DNA of 64,000 bases from Triticum aestivum (Eukaryota > Streptophyta > Magnoliopsida > Poales > Poaceae), in contig NC_057804.1 in assembly GCF_018294505.1 (NCBI RefSeq), forward strand, positions 246,993,099 through 247,057,098, given 5' to 3'. Both the position numbers and the translations under genes were made by a program. Shown here piece after piece: positions 55,221 through 64,000 of this stretch. The stretch's first letter is position 1; each line of letters starts with the position of its first letter. The notes under the pieces were generated by a model. It saw only the letters and a program-made list of their open reading frames with translations, was not told the origin of the DNA and did not search any database.

Positions 55221-58200
55221 TTCCCCGACCTTAGGAGCCCCACTGCTTGATCGTTTTTAGCGGCCGAGTTGTGTCTAGAAAAATATTTTGAGTCATTTAG
55301 GATTATATATATCGGAGAGTTAGGAATTCTTTTTACTCCCCAGTCTCTTCATCGCTCTGGTAAGGCATCCTGACGTAGAGTTTTGACTCTTCTCTTCTCA
55401 AATTTCACTAAAAAATTTTTAGGATCACGCGGGTATCTTGGAATCGTTCCGATGGTTTTATGATGAGAACATTGTCTTGGTGCCTCCTGTCAGGGGTTTA
55501 GTGGAAGTGTCCCGGGGAGTTGAGCTCTGAGGTGTTGTCGTCATAATTTTATCGTTGCAGTTCTGGAATACCTGAGTTTAGTACGCCGACATCGAAAATC
55601 TCTTTTATGCAGTTGTTGGTGAGATAACCCCGATAACCCAGTACTGAGGTGAGTACGGGAGTATCGCCATAACTTGTATAACGGATGCTTTTCGAAGGTT
55701 GAGGTAGATGATTTCCGAAGGTTTCTTGGTTATGTGTTGAAGGATGGATACAGCTGGATGTAGGATTTGCTAGTTTGGGTGAGATATTATGCTTCCCCTG
55801 TATCCCCAACACCTGATTGCATAACCGGAAAGTTTCGGGAGTTTCATAGGTGGGAATTCAAGTAGCTCTTAGGATATCTTTCCGACGGATGTATGATATG
55901 AAATTGGGGTTCGACGTCTAGTGGTCCGCCTATTCACGGTCGATTTTACAGTGGTCTCGTTGTGTCTTAAAGAGTCCTTGGCTATGCCGACTCGGGGACG
56001 CTTCGTATGTCATGTGCACTGCCTTGTACATGATGGTGCTGTACGATCGAGCCCGTGTAGGCCCCACCACGAAAACTTCGGACGAAATCTCTATCATATG
56101 TTTGTTCTGGCTTATTTTGCAAGCCAATCCTTTGTTTTGTTTTGAGTTGTGGTATTCGAGTTGCTTCGAAGTCAAATGTTGATTCCATACCTTTTCCAAA
56201 TGGTGTTCTCATATTCCTATGTGAATACTAATCCTTCTTGATCATCGAGTCTGTCTTGTCAATCCTTTTTTTTAACCGGTGTGTCTCTCCTCAAGTGGAT
56301 CCGTTCACGTCAACATTTGCAAGATCATTTATCACTTCTTCTCAACGGTGTTTGTTTCATCCGTCTCCAAGTTGCCTTTGTTTTTCCCACCCTCCCTCCC
56401 TTTTGTTTTTCTTCAAGGACTAAGATTTCTTCTTCAAGTATCCATTTTATTGATGGGAAGTTTCTCCATTCTTTTCCGTCAATGTTCTTATCCGGTGATT
56501 CTCATGAAGATTCTAATGGAGCTTCAAGTTCGTCATTCCTCGTTCTTTTCTTCTCCGGTGGATTTAATTCAAGCTTTGGTATTAAGCATACTCCTTTTCT
56601 TTTTTTTCCAATGCTTTTCTTATGCCGGTGCACCTCTTAATCATCCATCTCTCGCTATTAAATTGTTCCGGAGTGCTCAAGATATCTCGAAGATTCGTGT
56701 TTCCACTCTGCATTCGTTCAAGCTCTTTCGAGATTGGTATCTCATTCAAGTCATTTAATTCAACCGGTGCAGCCTCTCTTTTAAATCTTTTCAACGGTGT
56801 TCTTTTGAGTGGGCCCTAACCCACAGGTCTTTTCCAGGATCTTACCTGACTCTTCTATTTTCCCAGAGCTATCCTAAATTCTTCTCCAAGTTTGACGTAA
56901 GAATGAGTTATCATCAGTCAAATGCTTTTCTCCTTGATCTTTCAAATTCTTTTCATAGTTGGCTCAACCTCTTTGCTTTTGATTCTTCCGGTGTGCCTCA
57001 ATAATTCTTGGTGGTGTTTCTCGTTGTCATTATCATTATTTGAAGACTGAAGAAGAGTTTCTCTTTAATCTTGCTCTATTCTCTTCAAGATTCATGATGC
57101 TAGCTTGTTGCCATCCTCTCATAATTGTTTTCGATTGTGAGAATCTTTTTCACCATCAGGAGATATTCAAGAGTCTTCTCAGTTTGTCATCCGGAGTCCA
57201 TCAATTTAGGTTTATTCATTCTCAGCCGTCAGTTATCATTCTCCTATCTTGCTGATGCATCTATCGAATATCCTCTAATCAGTTCTTGATCTCTTTGTTC
57301 TCATGTATCTAGTTTGTCTCAAGCACCTTCGTTCATTTGCTAATTCTTACTGGTAATGCACCCCTACTTCGATCATTTTCAATTCTTACGGTGGTTCTTT
57401 CAAGATCTCTCTTCCTTGTTCATCATATCAATTCATTTGTTGTTCCAATTCTACCGGTGGTTCGTTGAAGACCTTCTCAAGTTTTGATATATCTCTTTTA
57501 ATCCTTTCTACGAGAATAAGTAGTATGCCAAATCCGTTTATTGTCATCAATTTAATTGGTGAAGGATAAGCATAACATAATTCTTATTCTTGTTCATCCA
57601 AGTGATTAATTCTTTATTCCGGAGGCCCTTCAAATTCTCGGTTTCATTCGTTTCATCTTCTCTTTTTCCCGGAGTTCCAAGCTCTAATTATCACGGAGAT
57701 CCATCTAAATCATTGCAAGGATTCACCTTGTGTTTTCAATTTCTCTTTCTTTTCATTCCTTTTGTTTACCGGAGTTCTCATGAAGGTTCTACATGAGGGT
57801 TCATCAAGGATTTATATTCCTTCTTGAAGTGTTCATCAAGATTCTTTTCCGAGGAGCTCAAGTTTTCTTCATCTTGCTATCCGGAGTGCAATTCTTTCAA
57901 CCGTATCATTGGAGCTGGTATTATGTCATTCTTGATAATTTGAGTTTATGTTTCATGATTCACATGTTGTTAAGAATGAGGTATTTCAAATCCACCAACC
58001 TCTTCGTTGGAGTTATCTGGTGTCATGTTTCACCTAAAGCCTTCCATTGGAATGTTGCTATTTGTGGTGCTTGCCAATGATCCAAGTTATCTCTTTGTCA
58101 TCTTGGTGGAAGAAGTGTTCATCTCTTAGTCGATCTAAAGCTAGCAATCGTTTCCGTTAGTGGCCGGTTGTCACCTCATAATTTTGAGATGTTTTCCATA

Positions 58201-58614
58201 AGCCCACTACAAGCTTATTCGTTTCGTTGTTGGGTTTTTCCCAACAACCCCGTTGTAACCTTCTTGGAAGGGTGCTTTCCAAGCTCAATTGTGGCAGAAG
58301 TTGCCATTTCCCCCTCCATTCTGTTATTCTAATGACCTATCTTCTATTCTTTCTTTCGGAGGCATTGTGACGTTGCTCTTTTCACCCATCATCTCGTTTT
58401 GTCAAAGATCATGTTCTTTTCATGCCTATCCATTTTAGCCGGAGTGTTGTGTTCCTCTTTTCTAACGAAGTGCTTTCAACTTCGTTTATCTCCATTGTTT
58501 TCTTTCTCGAGGTGGCTTATCCTCTTCTAGGTTATTTGGTTTCACTCGTTTGTCAAGAAGCAACTTAATTTTACCTCTTCTCTTTCTCTTCCGTTGTCCC
58601 TCCGGTGCTATTCT
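55221..58614 (+). other. Non-coding internal domain of element F
   Basis: No ORF shows a retroelement domain. From about 56230 to 58610 it is strongly pyrimidine-rich on the sense strand. It is punctuated by about twenty copies of CCGGTG or CCGGAG-type words (for example near 56275, 56491, 56551, 56622, 56665, 56762, 56985, 57190, 57450, 57608, 57668, 57770, 57880, 58440, 58602). Confidence 0.65.
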
Positions 58615-58633
58615 AGATCTCGGGACGAGATCT
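58615..58633 (+). repeat. Pre-PPT hairpin of element F (8 bp stem, loop GGA)
   Basis: AGATCTCG, GGA, CGAGATCT: perfect stem ending 19 nt before the LTR start at 58653. Confidence 0.82.
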
Positions 58634-58639
58634 TTTCCT

Positions 58640-58652
58640 AGTGGTGGAGTGT
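58640..58652 (+). other. Polypurine tract of element F
   Basis: AGTGGTGGAGTGT immediately before the 3' LTR start TGTAACG. It is similar to AGTGGAGGAGAAT in element E. Confidence 0.7.
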
Positions 58653-61600
58653 TGTAACGCCCCAGATGTAACTTTCCCTATTTGTACTCCAACTCTTGCC
58701 GTTTCCGGCGTTAAGTTATATTTATTTCCTCGGGTTCGGGTTTTGTCTCCGTGTGTTGTTTTTGTTTTCATGCATCTCATATCATGTCATCATGTGCATT
58801 GCAGTTGCATACGTGTTCATCTCATACATTCGAGCATTTTCCCCGTTGTCTGTTTTGCATTCCGGCGCTTCGTTCTCCTCCGGTGGTCATTTCTACCTTC
58901 CTCTTGTGTGTGGGGGTTAAACATTTCCGGATTGGACCGAGACTTGTCATGCGGCCTTGGTTTACTACCGGTAGACCGCCCGTCAAGTTTCATATCATTT
59001 GGACTTCGTTTGATGCTCCAACGGTTAACCGAGGGACCGAAAAGGCCTCGTGTGTGTTGCAGCCTAACACCCCTCCAATTTGGCCCAAAAACCCACCAAA
59101 CTCTGCTCCATCGTCTCGGTCGTTCGATCACGATCGCGTGGCCGAAAACCGCACCTCATTTGGACTCTCCTAGCTCCACTTATGCCTATTTATACCCACC
59201 TCCATTTCGGATCTCGTCTTCCTCCTCCAAACCCTAAAAAAAAGAAACAGATCCATCTTCCCCCGCGCCGGGCCGGACGTGTCCGCCCGCGCCGGACGTT
59301 GTCCGCCCCGCCGCCGCACCCACTCACGCGCCGCCACGTGGGCCGGCCCACATCGCCGCCGCTGGGCCCGCCAGGCCCACGGGGAGCCCCCGCGAGCCCA
59401 TCTCGCATCGCCGCCGCCGCCTGTCTTCCTCCCTCTCCGGCGCCGTCCGCGGCCACCTTCGCCGGCCGGCGGCCGCCGCACCTTGCCGGCGCGCGAGCCG
59501 CGCCCCGCCGCCCTTCGCGTCGGGCGCCCGCGGCCACGGCGACCCCGGCCGCGCCGCCCCTCGCCGTCTCGTCGCCGGCCACCGCCTCCTCCACGCCCGG
59601 CCCCCTCTCCGGCGACCTCCCGGAGCCCGGCGTCCCTTTCCTCTCCGGCGAACAGTGAACTCCGGCGCCACCTCGGGATCCGTGCCGCCAGATCCAGATC
59701 CAGTTTTGGATTCGGTTGACTTCTCTCCCCCTAACCCTAATTTTCGTGCCTACTTTGACTGCTCATAACTTTGCATCTGTGGCTCCGTTTTGGACATATA
59801 ATATATTAAAATCTTCGCCTCGACGAGTACATCATTTCATTCCATTGCATCATTTGCATTTGTGTTCATCTTGATGCCCAAAATGCTGTTAGAAGGAGGC
59901 TTCGTGAGTTAAATTGCAGATCCGATAGTTCATCATGCACTTTTGTCATTTTTGCTATGTTTAATTCGTGCATGATATGCCTGTGCCCCTTTGGGATGAA
60001 TTGTTAAGCATTTTGTCTTCTTTCCAGAGGTGCCACCCATGCATTTTTAGGATGTGTGCGTTGTCTTGTGCAAGCTTGCGAAGAGAGGTACCTGAGATTG
60101 CTGATTTCAGGGACTTAGTGATTTTTCACTAAGTCTGGGATATTTTAGTTCATGATGCTATATGTCCAGCTTGTTTCCTAGTGATCCATGCCTCTTTTGA
60201 GGATGATCAGTAAGGGAGTTTTGATATTTATGTTATGCTCTATCCATCCATGTCTTTGTTTGCATTTGTGGAGTGCTCTAGGTTGACTCAATCGAGCTCA
60301 ACTTTTGCTTCGTTGTTAATCTAGGCAGATCGTCAACTTGTTTGCGATTTTGCCGATGCTACCGTTAGTGTTCCATGCATGCTATGCCTTTGTTCTTGCC
60401 ATGTGTAGCTAGCATATTATGCCTTCTTGCTGGCTATATGCTTGCCTTGCCATGACTTGCACCGTGGTGAGTGCATCGAGCTCGTTTACATGCCTTCGCG
60501 AGTTAAATTTCTGCATGTCTCAGTTTTCACTAAGTCTGAAAACTGATTGTGTTTTAGCTATGTTCGTGTGCCCGTTTATATATTTTGTGAACCCTTTTGG
60601 CCCCAGGTCACTTTGGGTGTTTTGTTAAGCTTGTTGAGTAGCTCCATGCCATGTTCTTACTTGTCATGTTCGGGTCATTTATCATGTTGTTTTGCTGCTC
60701 CGAAGAGAGCATCGTGATCTGAAATTTCAGGCTAGTGTTAATTTCACTAAGTCTGGAATCTGTTTTGCATATTCATTTTTGCCATGCTTGTTTGAACCTC
60801 TTAATGGATGAATTTGCCTATGGCTCAGTGCTAGTGTTTTGTTAACCATCTTGTGTACATCACTGCCATGTATTTTGTTTTCATGTTTGGTGGCTGTAGC
60901 ATGTTCATTTCGTTGCATTTAGGAGCCTACTTGCTGTATATCGCAGATCGGTTCGTTTCGTAAAACGCTCGCCATTTCCAAACCGTAGCTCCGATTCCAA
61001 TGATCTTTATATCGTTTTCAAGCGATTTCATCCCCTCTATCCAGTGGCACACTTGGTTTTCCAAGTTGATGCCAGGTTCATGCATTTCCTGTCATATCTT
61101 GCATTTTGCATCCCGCATAGCATATCGTCATTTCATCATATTGCTTGGTCTTGCCCGTGGTTGATTGTATCCTTGTTGCTTGTTTGTCTTGTTGGGTAGA
61201 GCCGGGAGACGAGTTCGCTACCGAGGAGCCCGTTGAGTTTGCTTGTGAGGATCCAGTCAACTCTGACAACTGTGCAGGCAAGATGATCATACCCTCGAAA
61301 TCACTACTATCTTTGCTATGCTAGTTTGCTCGCTCTTTTGCCATGCCAATGCTACGATGCCTACCATTTGCTTGTCAGCCTCCCAAATTGCCATGTCAAA
61401 CCTCTAACCCAGCATGTCCTAGCAAACCGTTGATTGGCTATGTTACCGCTTTGCTCAGCCCCTCTTATAGCGTTGTTAGTTGCAGGTGAAGATTGAAGTT
61501 TGTTCCTTGTTGGAACATGGAGATGTTGTTCCTTGTTGGAACATGTTTACTTGTTGGGATATCACAATATATCTTACTTAATTAATGCATCTATATACTT

Positions 61601-62935
61601 GGTAAAGGGTGGAAGGCTCGGCCTTATGCCTGGTGTTTTGTTCCACTCTTGCCGCCCTAGTTTCCGTCATATCGGTGTTATGTTCCCGGATTTTGCGTTC
61701 CTTACGCGGTTGGGCTATAATGGGAACCCCTTGACAGTTCGCCTTAAGTAAAGCTTCTCCAGCAATGCCCAACATTGGTTTTACCATTTGCCACCTAGCC
61801 TTTTCTTTCCCTTGGGTTCTGCAGACTCAAGGGTCATCATTTTTTTAACCCCCCCCCCCCGGGCCAGTGCTCCTCTGAGTGTTGGTCCGAACTAGAGCCC
61901 TGTGCAGCGCCCCCTCGGGGAAACTCGAGGTTTGGTTTTAGTTGTACGGATTGCTCATCTGAGTGTGCCCTGAGAAAGAGATATGTGCAGCTCCTATCGG
62001 GATTTGTCGGCACATTCGGGCGGTGTTGCTGGTTTAGTTTTACCCTGTCGAAATGTCTTGTTGTACCGGGATACCGAGTCTGATCGGAACGTCTCGGGTG
62101 GAGGTCTATTCCTTCGTTGACCGTGAGAGCTTGTGATGGGCTAAGTTGGGACACCCCTGCAGGGTATTATCTTTCGAAAGCCGTGCCCGCGGTTATGGGC
62201 AGATGGGAATTTGTTAACGTCCGGTTGTAGAAAACCCGAAGTTGACCTTAATTAAAATACATCAACCGCGTGTGTAACCGTGATGGTCTCTTTCCGGCGG
62301 AGTCCGGGAAGTGAACACGGTGTTGGAGTTATGCTTGACGTAGGTTGCTATAGGATCACTTCTTGATCATACTTTTATCGACCGTGCTTTGCCTTCTCTT
62401 CTCGCTCTCTTTTGCGATTGTAGCCACCATATATGCTAGTCGCTTGCTGCAGCTCCACCTCATTACTCCATCCTTCCTATAAGCTTAAATAGTCTTGATC
62501 TCGCGGGTGCGAGATTGCTGAGTCCCCGTGGCTCACAGATACTTCCAAAACCAGTTTGCAGGTGCCTATGTTACCGTGCAGATGACGCAACCAAGCTCAA
62601 GGAGGAGCTCGATGAAGATCTTGCCCTTTGTGTTATTCCGTTCTAGTTGATCAGTAGTGGAGCCCAGTTGGGGTCGATCAGGGACCTTTGTCGCATTTGG
62701 GGTTCTTCTTTTATTTTGGTTCCGTAGTCGGACCTTGATTGTATCTGGATGATGTAATGCTTTATTCATGTAATTGTGTGAAGTGGCGATTGTAAGCCAA
62801 CTATGTATCTCTTTCCCTTATGTATTACATGGGTTGTGTGAAGATTACCTCACTTGCGACATTGCTTTCAATGCGGTTATGCCTCTAAGTCGTGCTTCGA
62901 CACGTGGGAGATATAGCTGCATCGAGGGCGTTACA
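58653..62935 (+). repeat. 3' LTR of element F
   Basis: Direct copy of 50925-55203 with scattered substitutions and homopolymer-length differences (the poly-C run at about 61849-61860 is longer). It ends ...GAGGGCGTTACA before the TSD tgata. Confidence 0.92.
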
Positions 62936-62940
62936 TGATA

Positions 62941-63179
62941 CATACACGAAAATGACATTAGAAAAATATACTGTGGGATGGCAACAATGAAACTAGGAGG
63001 AAGGCATGCTTTTAGAGACCGAACAACTGCAGCTAAAAGTGAAGCAGAGAACAACGACAGGAGTATCAACTTCCATTTCAGCAACAAGAGAATCACCCTT
63101 GTATCAACAACATGTTGGATATGGAGGGCTTCCGTACCACCAGAAAGATCGGCAAAGGTGTAATTGAGTAGAGGCACTG
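62941..63179 (-). other. CACTA interior right of element F
   Basis: AT-rich. On the minus strand it continues the F-box/LRR-like fragment for a short way (ISNMLLIQG), then shows no coding signal. Confidence 0.4.
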
Positions 63180-63567
63180 GATATCTCTTCATGTGGCGTC
63201 GAGCTTGAGCTTCCTTAGGCTTGCGAAGCTATAGAAATCAGGCGATGGCATAGGTCCAGGCACACAGACATGAAAGCAGAGACCTGACGGCAGGAGAGCT
63301 GGTGCTGAAATGGTGCACCAATTGTCACGCCCCGCCTCATGAAGCCATACTGAGATCGAACACAACGTGCTTCATTCTCGATGCTGCACAAAAGGTGGCG
63401 CATTGGTCGGCACGGCACTGCGCATTCAATTTGATGAGTCTGAACTCAATCACGAACCTGTCCTTGAGGGTGGTGTGACTCAGATGGCACAGTACACTGT
63501 TGACATTTCTGACAAAATATTCTTGTCCTTGCGCTTGGTTTGTGAGGCAGAACATCGTTCCCCTGGT
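63180..63567 (-). pseudogene. F-box/LRR (FBD-like) gene fragment, captured and frameshifted
   Basis: In one minus-strand frame (about 63567-63337): YFVRNVNSVLCHLSHTTLKD, RFVIEFRLIKLNAQ and CATFCAASRMKHVVFDLS. This pattern matches the region after the F-box in plant F-box/LRR proteins, where 'fv..vn.vL' and 'F..asr.khl.lDLs' recur. The frame ends in TGA at 63337-63339. A second frame then reads PDFYSFASLRKLKLDAT, the beginning of the LRR part. The F-box itself is missing. Assignment rests on remembered family patterns and needs a search. Confidence 0.45.
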
Positions 63568-63730
63568 GAAGACGACGGAGGCCGCTGCCCTGCTTGGTCC
63601 AGGCGAGCAGGTCGCGGGCCGAGTTCCTGGAGGCGTCCCGCAGCCACGGCGCGGCCTCGCAGGTCCCCGCACGGAGGCGCTGCAGCAGCGGATCCCCGCC
63701 ATCGCCGGGTGGCCAGACGTCGCGACGGGA
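63568..63730 (-). pseudogene. Captured coding fragment of unknown plant protein
   Basis: The minus-strand frame reads PGDGGDPLLQRLRAG, TCEAAPWLRDASRNSARD and LLAWTKQGSGL, which has the look of a conserved plant protein N-terminus. It switches abruptly to the F-box-like fragment near 63567. Directly upstream is ATGGTGAGT (about 63730-63738, minus), which could be a start codon or a splice donor. The source gene is not identified. Confidence 0.35.
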
Positions 63731-64000
63731 CTCACCATGGCTTCGTTGGGGCCAGATCTGGAGCGCAGGGAGGGTGGGGAGGAGGGGAGCAGTTGCGCGA
63801 GGGGAACGAGCCGCCGGAGACCCGATGGTCCCGTTGACGTCGTCGCCGTCCTGATTGCCAGAGGCCCGTGGCCAGTGTGAAGCATGCACGCGCGCGCCGG
63901 CAAGAAAGCCGGCCGCGAGACCATGGTCGTGCCTGGACTGGTGGATCTGGGGGGTGAAGGCTAGGGGAGAGGGTCCGTGGCGGAGACAAGGTCGGCGGTG
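63731..64000 (-). other. GC-rich leader-like sequence at the window edge
   Basis: GC-rich on the minus strand with CT-rich and Pro/Ser-coding stretches, resembling a 5' UTR or first exon of a plant gene. Several overlapping ORFs exist, none with a recognisable domain. Its continuation lies outside the window. Confidence 0.35.

Larger units (their letters stand above)
50925..62935 (+). mobile_element. Element F: LARD-like non-autonomous LTR retrotransposon, complete
   Basis: LTRs of 4279 bp (50925-55203) and 4283 bp (58653-62935) surround a 3.4 kb non-coding internal domain. The primer-binding site and polypurine tract give plus orientation, and a perfect TSD, tgata, flanks it (50920-50924 and 62936-62940). 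LTR and internal sizes fit the LARD/Sukkula-like elements described in barley and relatives. The LTRs are near-identical, so insertion into the CACTA was recent. No gag or pol is present; replication must rely on another gypsy element. Confidence 0.9.
47303..64000. mobile_element. CACTA (En/Spm-type) DNA transposon carrying gene fragments; far end outside window
   Basis: Begins CACTACAAGAAATATGTC at 47303, after a possible 3 bp target tat in the D LTR. Subterminal GCGACC/GGTCG-type motifs follow. No complementary CTTGTAGTG terminus is seen before 64000, so the element must extend further. Its body is interrupted by element F (50925-62935). No transposase region is visible in the parts present. 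Instead it holds minus-strand exon-like segments, at least one from a MADS-box gene, as in gene-capturing CACTA elements of cereals. Confidence 0.65.

Overview
This window is repeat-rich plant nuclear DNA. The nested LTR retrotransposons with 4 kb LTRs, the Met-tRNA-type primer sites, the CACTA terminus and a grass-like AGAMOUS exon suggest a large-genome grass, most likely of the wheat tribe (Triticeae). I recognise no intact host gene, rRNA, tRNA or CRISPR array. Nearly every base can be assigned to a transposable element or its debris. The assignments come from reading ORFs, LTR pairs, target-site duplications (TSDs), primer-binding sites (PBS) and polypurine tracts (PPT) directly; no database search was run.

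Layout. 1-9059: a minus-strand LTR retrotransposon (element 1; its 3' LTR is cut by the window edge) with an intact copia-type gag, no pol, and a broken second ORF with its own upstream TATA box. 9060-15954: debris of gypsy elements. It holds a minus-strand 'putative gypsy-type' protein fragment, a plus-strand LTR (A), and a minus-strand degenerate gypsy gag-pro-RT (B) whose LTR is of the same family as A but inverted. 15955-19900: a plus-strand gypsy pol of the Tat type with two RNase H domains and an integrase, broken by stops and frameshifts (C). 19901-47302: a plus-strand, heavily deleted chromodomain-type gypsy element (D). Its left LTR is truncated (19901-21489) and its very long right LTR is split into three pieces by two insertions. 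These are a 5.1 kb non-autonomous chromovirus-like element (G, 26331-31441) and a 13.4 kb minus-strand LARD-like element with 4 kb LTRs and a third partial LTR (E, 32235-45665, perfect TSD tgggc).

47303 to beyond 64000: D's right LTR is interrupted again by a CACTA transposon. Its far end lies outside the window, and it is itself interrupted by a 12 kb LARD-like element (F, 50925-62935, TSD tgata). The CACTA body carries minus-strand fragments that look captured from host genes. Among them is an 82 bp exon of an AGAMOUS-clade MADS-box gene. It sits between two other exon-like segments with canonical splice sites and compatible reading phase. Further upstream lie an F-box/LRR-like fragment and an unknown-gene fragment.

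The points most worth a second look are: (1) a hairpin with a CG-(R)GGA-CG core, 18-19 nt before the 3' LTR in four different elements (D, E, F, G), with compensatory changes in its arms; (2) a 26 bp inverted repeat that places the PPT/3' LTR junction of element 1 in its loop; (3) the chimeric gene-capture CACTA; (4) the dispersed TCGGTNNNACCGA palindromes of element 1; and (5) the three-LTR tandem form of element E.
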